Source: Leptolyngbya sp. FACHB-321 | GTDB taxonomy: Bacteria > Cyanobacteriota > Cyanobacteriia > Leptolyngbyales > Leptolyngbyaceae | DNA: 64,000 nucleotides | Reading direction: 5' to 3' | Assembly: GCF_014695975.1 (NCBI RefSeq) | Contig: NZ_JACJPI010000061.1 | Span: forward strand, 62,001-126,000 | In this document: positions 45,150 to 53,456 of the stretch, piece after piece | Layout: each line of letters begins with the position of its first letter | How positions within the stretch are numbered: the first letter of the stretch is position 1 | Position numbers and translations under genes: made by a program | The notes under the pieces: generated by a model | What the model was told of the DNA's origin: nothing | The model's database searches: none | What the model saw: the letters and a program-made list of their open reading frames with translations, nothing else

Positions 45150-45632
45150 CTAAGCCGTTTCCTCATTACTCACAAACCCGTCTGACTGGCTGGCTTGAGG
45201 GTTTTCTAATGCTGCTTTGAGCGTCTGCCAGGTCAGCGTCGCGCATTTAATCCGTACAGGAAATTGCGACACACCTTGCATCACGTTCAGCTTGCGAAAC
45301 TCAGTCGGGAACTCGTCCTTACCCTGCATCATGGTATGAAAGTGTTGCACCATCGCCAATGCTTCCTCCAAGGTGCGTCCCTGCATTGCTTCTGCCATCA
45401 AGTCTGCCGATGCCATCGCGATCGCGCAACCTTCTCCCTCAAATTTGACCGTTTCAATGCGATCACCCGTTGCATCAAGCTGCACCGTAAGCTCGATTGT
45501 GTCACCACAAGAAGGATTGTGCCCGCGCTGACGACGATCAACCGGCTCAGTTGTACCGCGATGCCGAGGCTTCTTGTAGCGTTCCAGAATGACTTGCTGG
45601 TATAGATCGCGCAGATTGCCAAGAGAAGACAT
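45150..45632 (-). CDS. sufU: SufU/IscU-type iron-sulfur cluster assembly protein
   Basis: The 160-residue protein has the three conserved cysteines of the U-type scaffold: C42 in HNPSCGD with Asp44, C69 in GEGCAI, and C130 in RIKCATLTW. The region between the second and third cysteine (about 82-120) is longer than in IscU, the mark of the SufU group, which acts as a zinc-dependent sulfurtransferase accepting sulfur from SufS, or as a scaffold. The gene is followed after 24 bp by bioA. Biotin synthase BioB needs iron-sulfur clusters, so co-expression with bioA would make sense, though this is inference. Confidence 0.92.
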   Translation of the reverse strand: MSSLGNLRDLYQQVILERYKKPRHRGTTEPVDRRQRGHNPSCGDTIELTVQLDATGDRIETVKFEGEGCAIAMASADLMAEAMQGRTLEEALAMVQHFHTMMQGKDEFPTEFRKLNVMQGVSQFPVRIKCATLTWQTLKAALENPQASQSDGFVSNEETA

Positions 45633-45699
45633 GAGTCAAATTTTTAAACATTATTCATCCTTCTTCATCCTATCAGCGTCTTTTGTTAGTGGGGGCATC

Positions 45700-45835
45700 C
45701 AGGCAAGGAAGGCAAAATTCAGAAGGTAGAGGAAGGAGGACAGGAATAGAGCGTCTAGGGTTAAGAATCAGCAACCAGCGTTTAGCTGCCAAAACTCAGC
45801 ACCCTTCTACCCCTTCACTTCTTTACCCTTCTAAA
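45700..45835. repeat. Purine/pyrimidine repeat tract overlapping a gene end
   Basis: A purine-rich part (45706-45750, with AGGCAAGGAAGG and AGGTAGAGGAAGGAGGACAG) is followed by a pyrimidine-rich part (45790-45835, with CACCCTTCTACCCCTTCACT). The two halves can pair imperfectly. The right end overlaps the last codons of the heme-oxygenase-like gene. Confidence 0.5.
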
Positions 45836-46944
45836 TCTGCCTCTCGTACCGCCCGTGCTGTTGCTTCGCCCGCACGATCGCTCATTAAGCGCTGTTGGTC
45901 GTAACCCAGCACCAGTTCCCAGGCATCTGCAGGATAGCGATCGACTAGGGGCAACGCTACTTCATCCATCATCCAGCGACCATGAAGCTGATCAACTTTG
46001 ATGTGTAGTGTCCAGTAGCTCATAGCATTGTCCGACAAGCCAAGACGTTGAGCAGCCGCATAATAAGGGTTAAAGCCAGCAGGAACCGAAAGCTCGCCAT
46101 AGAGTAAGCCACCGGCATAGCGGAGAAAATCACGTTTGCGTTCAGACAGTAAGAAACTGTGATTGATGATTGCCAGCACTTCCCACGGCACCGCGTCAAA
46201 GTAAGCTTCTGGTTCAGTACTCATCCCTAAGTCAGAAAGCATGGTGGCAAAGTAGGTAGAATGCTTGCGTGCTAATTTGCCAGCGCCATATTCTTCTACT
46301 ACCAGGCGAGTCAGAACGCTGTGAACCTCGTTTGCAACACCGCCCAGCATCCGAGAAAGCTGACTAGCTTCAATCAAACCGTCCAGCGAGGCAATCTCTA
46401 ACAGCTTGCGGTAACCTGCAAGGGTCATTTCGTCTCGAAAGTAGCGCCCCGTAGCGGAAAGCTCAGGATCAAGGTCAGCAGCAACTCGATCGCGCAGAGC
46501 ACTGACAACATCCAATTGCTTTAAGCTATCCACATCCAACTGAGACAGTTCCCAACTTTGCCAAGCCGCTTCAATCTGGTTGCGGATCGTTTGCAAATAG
46601 AGCGATCGCTCATTCTCATAGTTACTTAGCGCGTCGTACCAGAAGAACTTGAGACGGTTGATGCGGTAAAGCACGCGCTGCAAAAACCGATGCGCCTCAT
46701 TGGAATTGTAAACGTCACCATAAGCCGCTACTAACGCCGCTGCCACTGCCTTCTCGAAAGACTCGCGCGTGGGCAGCAATTGCTCCAGGTTTTCATCAAG
46801 AGCAGGAGTGTTGAGTAGAGTAAGAAATAGCTGTTCGGCTTCGTCGTAGTCGGGTGCAGTTGCACGTGTCAGTGGATGATGCATAACTGCTGACGTTAAA
46901 CGGTCTGACATTTCGCGGTCTGACATCTCTTGGTAACGGCGCAT
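45823..46944 (-). CDS. Heme-oxygenase-like iron-dependent redox enzyme family protein
   Basis: The 373-residue all-helical protein fits the iron-containing redox enzyme family with a heme-oxygenase-like di-metal fold. The candidate metal ligands are in helices: RLVVEEYGAGKLARKHSTYF (Glu, His), EVLAIINHSFLLSERKRDFL (His, Glu), and YWTLHIKVDQLHGRWMMDE (His, Asp, His). Related enzymes oxidatively modify amino acids or cleave fatty acids. No pathway partner is adjacent, and the substrate is unknown. The annotated start (MRRYQEMSDREMSDRLTSAV) could be later, at one of the next two methionines. The last codons overlap a repeat tract. Confidence 0.8.
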   Translation of the reverse strand: MRRYQEMSDREMSDRLTSAVMHHPLTRATAPDYDEAEQLFLTLLNTPALDENLEQLLPTRESFEKAVAAALVAAYGDVYNSNEAHRFLQRVLYRINRLKFFWYDALSNYENERSLYLQTIRNQIEAAWQSWELSQLDVDSLKQLDVVSALRDRVAADLDPELSATGRYFRDEMTLAGYRKLLEIASLDGLIEASQLSRMLGGVANEVHSVLTRLVVEEYGAGKLARKHSTYFATMLSDLGMSTEPEAYFDAVPWEVLAIINHSFLLSERKRDFLRYAGGLLYGELSVPAGFNPYYAAAQRLGLSDNAMSYWTLHIKVDQLHGRWMMDEVALPLVDRYPADAWELVLGYDQQRLMSDRAGEATARAVREADLEG

Positions 46945-47227
46945 AAGGTTCGTTGAAGTTTTTCCTGAATACCCCTTTATCGTGATGGTTTGTTACATAA
47001 ACTTCATCTACTTGAGTAGTAGATTTAATCGTCTACATACGTATCTAGAGAGAGAATATCTTACCTGGTAAAGGCGTGGAAGGGTGGGAAGGTGAAAGAG
47101 TAGGAAGGTGGAAGAGTGGGAAGGCGGGAAGGTAAAAGGGTGAAAGGGTAGAAAGGTGGAAGGGGCGTTAGCGTTGCCATATTTCTACTAATTCTTCACT
47201 CCTTCACCTCTTTACTCCCTCATCCCC
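46945..47227. repeat. Intergenic region with heptamer-like GGGAAGG repeats
   Basis: From about 47068 to 47166 the sequence is a chain of degenerate 7-8-bp purine units (GTGGGAAGG, GTGGAAGAG, GCGGGAAGG and variants). From about 47187 to 47240 a matching pyrimidine chain (CTCCTTCACCTCTTTACTCC) follows and runs into the 3' end of the next gene. The halves could fold on each other. This is the short tandemly repeated type known from cyanobacteria. Confidence 0.7.
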
Positions 47228-48202
47228 TTACCTCTTCACCTCAAGTCGATCGCCCGGTTTCTGCCTCAAATACCAGACCAAGGCAGTAAATAAGGCAATG
47301 CCTACGCTGTACTTCAGCACATCTGGTACCGCAGGATTGGGTGAGAAAAACCCTTCAATGATGCCAGCAATGACTAGCATGGGCACAATGCCATAGATCA
47401 ATTGAACAGCCTGAATACCATAGAGCTTGAGCGCCTCCGATCGCTTATAAACACCTGGAAACAGTAGCGCTCTAGCAAGCAAGAAACCAGCGCCACCCGC
47501 AAGAAAGATGGCAGGCAGTTCTAACGCTCCATGGGGAAACACAAACGCCCAGAACGGCAAGGCAAGGTTGTTTTGCCCGACTAACGTGCCGATCGTGCCA
47601 ATCAGGGTGCCGTTGAGAAGCATGGCATAGGTAGTAAATAGCCCTCCTGTCATGCCGCCTGCGACTGCCGCAAACGAAACCTTGATGTTGTTGATCATGA
47701 TGTTAGTAGAGGCAAACGGCTCAATACCAACGATCGACCCCATCCAAAGCTCACCACGATCGCGTACCTGCTCGATCATTGCGGCTGGCACCACTAGCGC
47801 TAAAAAGGCAGGATCACGCCATGCTAACCACCACGACACTAAGCCTGCGATGACGAATAAGCCTGCTGCTAGAGCAATGTAACCTCGTGACTGCTGTACA
47901 ACGGCTGGAAACCCCCAGCGATAGAACAACCAGAGGGCTTGCCATTCTTGACGGCGCGACCCTTGATAGATTTGGGTATAGCTACGGGTTGCCAGCGTCT
48001 GTAAATCTTGCACAATAAGGTCGCCTACTTCATGAGTGCGGGCGCGTGCCAGGTCAGCAGCGGTCGATCGATACAAGCTAGCAAGTTGCCGGATTTCGTT
48101 GGCATCCAGTGCTTTTAAGCCTTGCTTTTCTGCTTTTTTGAGCAGGGTATCCAGTTCACCCCAACTGGGTTGCCGCCGCGCCAGCCAGCGCTGAATGTTC
48201 AT
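47228..48202 (-). CDS. Stage II sporulation protein M-like membrane protein
   Basis: The 324-residue protein has a soluble helical N-terminus (about 1-110: RQPSWGELDTLLKKAEKQGL, IRQLASLYRSTAADLARART). Five to six membrane helices follow, with the SpoIIM/DUF95 pattern NNIKVSFAAVAGGMTGGLFT, YAMLLNGTLIGTIGTLV and FPHGALELPAIFLAGGAGFL. Outside spore formers this family often accompanies RDD and MoxR/DUF58 genes. Here an RDD gene diverges nearby with a second membrane protein. The function in non-sporulating bacteria is not established. The last codons lie in a pyrimidine-rich repeat tract. Confidence 0.9.
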   Translation of the reverse strand: MNIQRWLARRQPSWGELDTLLKKAEKQGLKALDANEIRQLASLYRSTAADLARARTHEVGDLIVQDLQTLATRSYTQIYQGSRRQEWQALWLFYRWGFPAVVQQSRGYIALAAGLFVIAGLVSWWLAWRDPAFLALVVPAAMIEQVRDRGELWMGSIVGIEPFASTNIMINNIKVSFAAVAGGMTGGLFTTYAMLLNGTLIGTIGTLVGQNNLALPFWAFVFPHGALELPAIFLAGGAGFLLARALLFPGVYKRSEALKLYGIQAVQLIYGIVPMLVIAGIIEGFFSPNPAVPDVLKYSVGIALFTALVWYLRQKPGDRLEVKR

Positions 48203-48286
48203 AATCTGTGATATTTTCTGGGACCGTAGAAAGATCGTTTAGAATCGCGTCAACATCTAATGCTCTGAATAGCCAAAGTGTAGCTC

Positions 48287-49288
48287 ATGGCTTCTCCTTC
48301 TAATTCGCCTAGTTCCGTCCAGCCGCTTAGTGTGGGTAATGTTGTTAGCGCTGGGTTTCAGCTTTACAGCACTCACGCCAAGCAATATTTGACGATCGCC
48401 CTTTTTGCAACGCTATGGATTCTGCTGCCGTTTGCTGCGGTCATCCCGGTCGTTCTATTTTTTGTGTCAGTGCAGAACTACTACGCCACACTGGGCTTGA
48501 TCATTCCTGCCTTGATTGTGCTGCTTCTGTATGCCACTGCCAAGTACCTGACCAACTTAGCGTTGATCGCACGTCTGGCGTTTGGTGAACTGACCAACCA
48601 GCCCGAATCCTTGAAGGATGCTCGTCGTTATGTGCGATCGCGTCAGTGGAGTTTTCTCATCGCGTCACTGCTACTGGGCTTGATTGGCATGGGTGTTGCC
48701 ATTGTCTTTTACCTGGTGCTGGCGATCGCCGTTGTGGGTTTGTTAAGCGCAGCGGGTGGGTTGTCGCTTTTCTCGAACCCATCACCAGAAGCACTAGCGG
48801 CAAACGGTGGTACATTCGTGCTAATCGGTCTCCTGTTTCTCCTCCTCTTGCTGGCATTTTTGGTCTTTCTGTTCTGGTTTGCTGCCCGCTTTGTGGCGGC
48901 TGAAGTCCCTTTAGCAGTGGAACCTGGAGTTACCGCAACGAAAACAATCGATCGCATGTGGTCACTGACAAAAGGCAGTGCCTGGCGAATTGCTCTCATT
49001 TTGTTCATCACGTCTTTGGTGACAATGCCCATTCAACTGCTGGTACAGATTGGGATTAGTGCCACCAATGCGATGATTGAAGCCGCTGGTTTTACGCCTG
49101 GTGATCCTAGCTATACCGCGCTGTCTCTTGTAATCACGTATGTTTTGAGCTTCGCCGTTTCGATCGTCGTCATACCACTGTGGCAGACCATCAAAGCGGT
49201 CATATATTACGATCTGCGGAGTCGCCGTGAAGGCTTGGGCTTACAGTTGCGCGATCGCGGTACACACGATCGCGGCACATTGAACTAA
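48287..49288 (+). CDS. Multi-pass membrane protein, function unknown
   Basis: About 333 residues with roughly six membrane helices. It opens with a short polar region and QPLSVGNVVSAGFQLYSTHA, a pattern seen in DUF-type proteins related to the membrane domain of glycerophosphodiester phosphodiesterases. Later segments include KTIDRMWSLTKGSAWRIALI and IPLWQTIKAVIYYDLRSRRE, whose end is typical of that group. The gene lies 7 bp before the RDD gene on the same strand, so they form an operon, and diverges from the SpoIIM-like gene. An envelope role is likely; nothing more can be said. Confidence 0.8.
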   Translation: MASPSNSPSSVQPLSVGNVVSAGFQLYSTHAKQYLTIALFATLWILLPFAAVIPVVLFFVSVQNYYATLGLIIPALIVLLLYATAKYLTNLALIARLAFGELTNQPESLKDARRYVRSRQWSFLIASLLLGLIGMGVAIVFYLVLAIAVVGLLSAAGGLSLFSNPSPEALAANGGTFVLIGLLFLLLLLAFLVFLFWFAARFVAAEVPLAVEPGVTATKTIDRMWSLTKGSAWRIALILFITSLVTMPIQLLVQIGISATNAMIEAAGFTPGDPSYTALSLVITYVLSFAVSIVVIPLWQTIKAVIYYDLRSRREGLGLQLRDRGTHDRGTLN

Positions 49289-49295
49289 TCACCCC

Positions 49296-50102
49296 ATGCG
49301 TTTCTTCAACCGAGTTTCGTTATCCACACCAGAAAGCATCGAGCTAGAGTTTACGCTGGCAGGTATCGGCAATCGCACGCTGGCATTAGCGATTGACTAC
49401 CAAATTTTGGGTCTGTTGCTGGTTGGCTTCTGGGTGGTTTGGAGCGTGTTTAGCCTTGGACTGATGAGCTATCTGAGCCAAGCCAATTTCAGCTACGCCT
49501 CAGCTCCACTCTGGCTACTGGCGATCGCGCTACTGATCAGTTTCTTCCTCTTTACAGGCTACTTCGCTTTTTTTGAGGTCATTTGGCAAGGGCAAACCCC
49601 CGGCAAACGCATGACCAAAATTCGCGTTATCCGCGATGATGGTAGACCGATTGGGCTAGCGCAAGCCGCAATGCGTGCTTTATTGCGACCACTAGATGAC
49701 CTTTTCTTCATTGGCGTTTTCTTCATTCTCTTGGGCAAGCAAGAAAAACGACTGGGCGATTGGGCAGCCGGAACGCTCGTCGTACAGGAACAACGGGGCG
49801 ATCGCAAAGCCACGCTGACCATTTCTGACCCAGCAAAGCAACTGGCGATCGATCTACCCAAGCTGGCAGATCTGAACCAACTACTGCCGGATGACTTTGC
49901 CGTTGTCCGCGCCTACCTGCAACGACGACGCACGATGGAAACCCAAGCCAAAAACGACCTGAGCATGAATCTGGCACGGCAGCTTCGGACGGTCATTGCG
50001 CTCGAAACTATTCCCCCCAACACTACGCCTGACCAATTTCTCGAAGCCGTCTATGAGGCGTATCAGCAGATGGCAGGGAGGGGATTTAGCGATCGAGGTT
50101 AG
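49296..50102 (+). CDS. RDD family membrane protein
   Basis: The 268-residue protein has the RDD domain: an Arg in the first helix region (GNRTLALAIDYQILGLLLVG), then an Asp in the second half of that helix, two or three membrane segments, and FEVIWQGQTPGKRMTKIRVI, RALLRPLDDLFFIGVFF and RLGDWAAGTLVVQEQ. A cytoplasmic C-terminal tail of about 90 residues follows. RDD proteins are implicated in transport or stress in some bacteria, but their role is not settled. It lies 7 bp after the preceding membrane gene. Confidence 0.9.
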   Translation: MRFFNRVSLSTPESIELEFTLAGIGNRTLALAIDYQILGLLLVGFWVVWSVFSLGLMSYLSQANFSYASAPLWLLAIALLISFFLFTGYFAFFEVIWQGQTPGKRMTKIRVIRDDGRPIGLAQAAMRALLRPLDDLFFIGVFFILLGKQEKRLGDWAAGTLVVQEQRGDRKATLTISDPAKQLAIDLPKLADLNQLLPDDFAVVRAYLQRRRTMETQAKNDLSMNLARQLRTVIALETIPPNTTPDQFLEAVYEAYQQMAGRGFSDRG

Positions 50103-50260
50103 CCAGAATTGGTAATGCAGTCGGTGCAACCATCGGTTAGACAGTGCTGCGTAGACCCATCGATTGGTGATAGTAGCAAGATGCGAGTCACAGGCTGCAA
50201 ATTACAGACCGGAGCGATCTACGCTAGTGTAGAAATTGCTCCCTTGCCCGATCGTGTGTT

Positions 50261-51355
50261 GTGTTTCTAAGCCGCTCCCCTGCTTCCTTACTCCTCACTG
50301 CTTGCTTGTTAATTCCCCTAACAAGCTGTGCAAACAGTTCGCTCGGTGAATCGCTGGAACAATCCTTTGCTGCTGACCCTAAACTAGAAGAAAATGCGTC
50401 TTCTCAACCAACTGAAACCCCAACGGTAAGCGCAACACCTCCCTTTCAACCATCTATTCAGGGCAGCGAAACACCTACACCAACGTTGAGTCCGTCCCCG
50501 TCGGTCACGCCTCAGACAAACGGTAGCCAAGCTAGCATCCCTCCCTTCTCAGACAGTACAGTGGTTGGTGCGTCTGGCAATTCTGATGGCAGTATTGATA
50601 CCACCACTGCGTCTAACAACTCAAATGGTGGGCAAGCGACAGGGACAGATGGCGCCATCGCCTTTAGTGACCTGACGAAAGCGCCTAAAGCGCTACAACA
50701 ATATGTGTCGGATTTGGCACAACTGGGCGTTCTCACACCAGCAAGCAGCAGCAGCAAAGCCAACCAGGCAAAAGAAAAAACACTGTTTGAACCCAATAGC
50801 GTGATCACTCGTCGTGATTACGTGCGCTGGCTAGTAGCGGCAAACAATCGGCTCTATGCTGCCCAACCTGCTAAACAAATTCGCCTCAGTACTGATGCTG
50901 CCCAACCTGCCTTTCAGGACGTGCCTCGCCAAGACCCTGACTTTTCAGCCATTCAGGGATTAGCAGAAGCAGGCTTGATTCCCAGCCCGTTAACAGGTGA
51001 TAGCACGACTGTCACCTTTCGTCCCGATGCGCCGCTCACCCGTGAAGCGCTCATTCTCTGGAAAGTACCGGCGGATACTCGTCAAGCACTGCCAACTGCT
51101 AGTCTGGATGCCATTAAGCAAACCTGGGGCTTTCAAGATGCTGCCCGCATCGACCCTAAAGCGATGCGAGCGGTGTTAGCCGATTTCCAAAACGGCGATT
51201 TAGCCAATCTTCGGCGTGCGTTTGGTTACACCACATTGTTGCAACCCAAGAAGGCTGTCACTCGTGCCGAAGCTGCTGCTGCGCTCTGGTATTTTGGCTT
51301 TCAGGGTGATGGGCAGTCGGCTCAGGATGCACTTAAGATACCTTCCAAGCCTTAA
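50261..51355 (+). CDS. S-layer homology (SLH) domain lipoprotein
   Basis: The 364-residue protein opens MFLSRSPASLLLTACLLIPL followed by TSCAN; LTSC is a lipobox with the lipidated Cys at 23. A Ser/Thr/Pro-rich linker (about 25-140) leads to SLH-like segments: AFSDLTKAPKALQQYVSDLA, NSVITRRDYVRWLVAANNRL, FQDVPRQDPDFSAIQGLAEA, VTFRPDAPLTREALILWKV, and KKAVTRAEAAAALWYFG. SLH domains bind cell-wall polymers. Combined with a lipid anchor it could tether outer membrane to wall. The GTG at 50261 is the only start in frame near the signal peptide. Confidence 0.85.
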   Translation: MFLSRSPASLLLTACLLIPLTSCANSSLGESLEQSFAADPKLEENASSQPTETPTVSATPPFQPSIQGSETPTPTLSPSPSVTPQTNGSQASIPPFSDSTVVGASGNSDGSIDTTTASNNSNGGQATGTDGAIAFSDLTKAPKALQQYVSDLAQLGVLTPASSSSKANQAKEKTLFEPNSVITRRDYVRWLVAANNRLYAAQPAKQIRLSTDAAQPAFQDVPRQDPDFSAIQGLAEAGLIPSPLTGDSTTVTFRPDAPLTREALILWKVPADTRQALPTASLDAIKQTWGFQDAARIDPKAMRAVLADFQNGDLANLRRAFGYTTLLQPKKAVTRAEAAAALWYFGFQGDGQSAQDALKIPSKP

Positions 51356-51590
51356 GAGCGTTTGAACCAATGACCGTATGGAGCAGCCGTCATCCCGTCT
51401 GTAACATCCTATGAATCGCGTCGGGTTGGTCTTCACAGTTCCCTACAATGATTTTAGAGCAGTCGCTATCTGGGCAAGGGCAGGCTAAAGGGGTGTTCCC
51501 TGAGCTAGAGTAATGCCTCCATAGACCCTTGAATGCCCACAACCTGTTTAGCGATCGCCCTAGCAAACGATACGAGAGTGCCGAAGCAGT

Positions 51591-52058
51591 ATGCCCAAAA
51601 CCGTTGCCGATGTGATGACCCGTGACCCCATCACTGTCACACCTGAGACACCGCTTACAGACGTTATTCGGACAATTTCCGATCGGAAGATCAGCGGTTT
51701 ACCTGTTGTTGACAACACAGGCAAACTTGTTGGGGTCATTTCTGAAACTGACCTTATGTGGCGCGAAACCGGAGTAAAACAGCCGCCTTATATCATGCTG
51801 CTAGACAGTGTGATCTATCTAGAGAACCCCGGACAATACGAGCGCGACTTGCATAAGGCATTGGGGCAAACCGTTAAGGAAGTCATGAGCCAAAAGCCGA
51901 TTACTGTCACTCCTGAAAAATCGCTACGGGAAGCCGCACAACTCATGCACGACCATAAAATTCATCGTCTGCCAGTGCTGGATGCTAAAGGGCAAGTGGT
52001 TGGCATTCTTACCCGTGGTGACGTGATTCGGGTTATGGCAGCAGAGCAGGACGGCTAG
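51591..52058 (+). CDS. CBS domain pair protein
   Basis: The 155-residue protein is two CBS motifs and little else. The first begins TVADVMTRDPITVTPETPLT and ends GKLVGVISETDLMWRETG. The second begins TVKEVMSQKPITVTPEKSLR and ends GQVVGILTRGDVIRVMAAE. Between them a loop (MLLDSVIYLENPGQYERDLH) is typical of this stand-alone group. CBS pairs bind adenosine nucleotides and act as energy or redox sensors; in plants stand-alone pairs regulate thioredoxins. The partner here is unknown. Confidence 0.92.
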   Translation: MPKTVADVMTRDPITVTPETPLTDVIRTISDRKISGLPVVDNTGKLVGVISETDLMWRETGVKQPPYIMLLDSVIYLENPGQYERDLHKALGQTVKEVMSQKPITVTPEKSLREAAQLMHDHKIHRLPVLDAKGQVVGILTRGDVIRVMAAEQDG

Positions 52059-52158
52059 GGGACGGTTTTGAGTTAGTTTGCTTCTGAGCATTCACTACTG
52101 ACTCCTCATTCGGTCCTCCTCACCCATAAATCATTATTAAAAAACGAGATTGATCAGC

Positions 52159-52818
52159 ATGAGTATTACACCTGAATCGGTTGGCGTGTTGTTGGAGTCG
52201 TCGGATTTTGGCGATCGCTTGCGAGCAGTGAACCAAATCAGACAATTGGAACCGTCGATCGGCTTTAAGTTAATTCAGGTTGCCATTCAAGATAGCAACC
52301 CGCGTGTACGCTACGCAGCAGTCAGTCAATTGTCTACGCTGGGACAGCAAGATTTGCCTCAGGTGGCAACCATCCTACGCGAGCGCCTGCGTGACGAAGA
52401 AACAGACGTGCAGGCAGCCGCTGCTGATTCGATCGGGGCACTCCAGTTAACTGAGGTGTTTGATGATCTGCAACAGCTTTATCACACGACCTCTGAATGG
52501 TTGGTGAAGTTCAGCATTGTAGCGACGTTAGGCGAACTGGGCGACAATCGGGCGTTTGGTTTGTTAGAAGAAGCGCTGAAGTCTGATAACGAGCTACTGC
52601 AAACGGCAGCGATCGGCTCTTTAGGCGAATTAGGCGACGATCGCGCCATTCAACTGCTCATCCCGTTTGCAACTAATCCCGATTGGCAAATCCGCTATCG
52701 AGTCGTGCAGGCACTCGCCCACCTGGATCATGCGACGGGTCAAGCCACTTTAGAAACACTGGCTCAAGACGACATGGAGCAGGTCGCCCAGGAAGCCCGC
52801 AACTACCTCAAAAAGTAG
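52159..52818 (+). CDS. nblB: HEAT-repeat protein, NblB-like
   Basis: The 219-residue protein starts MSITPESVGVLLESSDFGDR and is built of HEAT/PBS-lyase repeats (NPRVRYAAVSQLSTLGQQDL, ETDVQAAAADSIGALQL, LLQTAAIGSLGELGDDRAIQ, DWQIRYRVVQALAHLD). Length and N-terminus fit NblB, which in cyanobacteria is needed for phycobilisome breakdown under nitrogen or sulfur starvation and is related to phycobilin lyases. Other small HEAT proteins look alike, so the name is probable, not certain. A TTG at 52150 is also open; the ATG at 52159 fits better. nblA is not in the window. Confidence 0.75.
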   Translation: MSITPESVGVLLESSDFGDRLRAVNQIRQLEPSIGFKLIQVAIQDSNPRVRYAAVSQLSTLGQQDLPQVATILRERLRDEETDVQAAAADSIGALQLTEVFDDLQQLYHTTSEWLVKFSIVATLGELGDNRAFGLLEEALKSDNELLQTAAIGSLGELGDDRAIQLLIPFATNPDWQIRYRVVQALAHLDHATGQATLETLAQDDMEQVAQEARNYLKK

Positions 52819-52833
52819 AACCTCAAAATAGGC

Positions 52834-52860
52834 AAAAAAAGGGCGTTGCTTGCAACGCCC
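52834..52860 (-). terminator. Rho-independent terminator for the 67-residue ORF
   Basis: GGGCGTTGC and GCAACGCCC form a 9-bp perfect stem with a 2-base loop (52841-52860). Read on the minus strand it is followed by seven Ts (complement of 52834-52840). That polarity ends transcription of the minus-strand gene at 52908-53111; it also stands 23 bases after the NblB-like gene. Confidence 0.88.
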
Positions 52861-52907
52861 CATCTACACAGTGATCAAAACACCGAGGCATCGGAACGTA
52901 AGGCTGC

Positions 52908-53111
52908 TTAATTAATCAGTTTTAGACGACCAGTACTGATTTGATCGAAAATGCGGTTGATTTTGTTGCGTTCGCTATCCAGAAGTTTTTGTTCAGCCAG
53001 CAGAATGGAGGTGAGTTGCAGATGATCCTGCCGACTTATTTCACCAGCCGCAAGAATGTGATCAACCAGTTGATAAAGTGTTGCCTTTGGCTGACCTTGA
53101 ATGCTCCGCAT
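52908..53111 (-). CDS. Small conserved-looking protein, function unknown
   Basis: The 67-residue protein begins MRSIQGQPKATLYQLVDHIL and continues ISRQDHLQLTSILLAEQKLL, SERNKINRIFDQISTGRLKL. It looks like a soluble bundle of two or three helices with a charged middle. I do not recognise a named family. Two things support it as real: a strong ribosome-like GGGAGCATC before the ATG on the minus strand, and a strong terminator with a T-tract just downstream in the same orientation. Confidence 0.75.
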   Translation of the reverse strand: MRSIQGQPKATLYQLVDHILAAGEISRQDHLQLTSILLAEQKLLDSERNKINRIFDQISTGRLKLIN

Positions 53112-53456
53112 GATGCTCCCTTTTTAACCCAGTGCGTTTTTAGGGTTCTGAATTATAGGATGCTGAATTAAATATCTGTAGACCTCACAAGCTGTAGGGG
53201 CATCACAATGCCGCGCCTTCATGTGAAGAATGTAACTCTATTTAATTCGTGTCTTTAATCCGTGTCCCTTAGTAGTTGCTAGTAGATTGATTATTCCCAC
53301 CGCTAAGCCTCTTGTAGCAATAGTTCTATGGAGACTGTGCGATCATAGGGGTCAGCATGATGAAGCATTAATGAAGTTATGGCAATGCTCCGCCACCGCG
53401 TTTTCTCACCTGTTTGCTAAGGTAAGCGGGTAGCAACTACTTTAGGATGTTTAGCC
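53112..53456. other. Intergenic region before gloB
   Basis: No gene supported in 345 bases; it holds the divergent promoters of the 67-residue ORF and the glyoxalase II gene. No hairpin stands out. Confidence 0.4.

Noticed and set aside
47652-47882. 76-codon plus-strand frame inside the SpoIIM-like gene
   Set aside because: Antisense to strong coding sequence, with no ribosome site or family.
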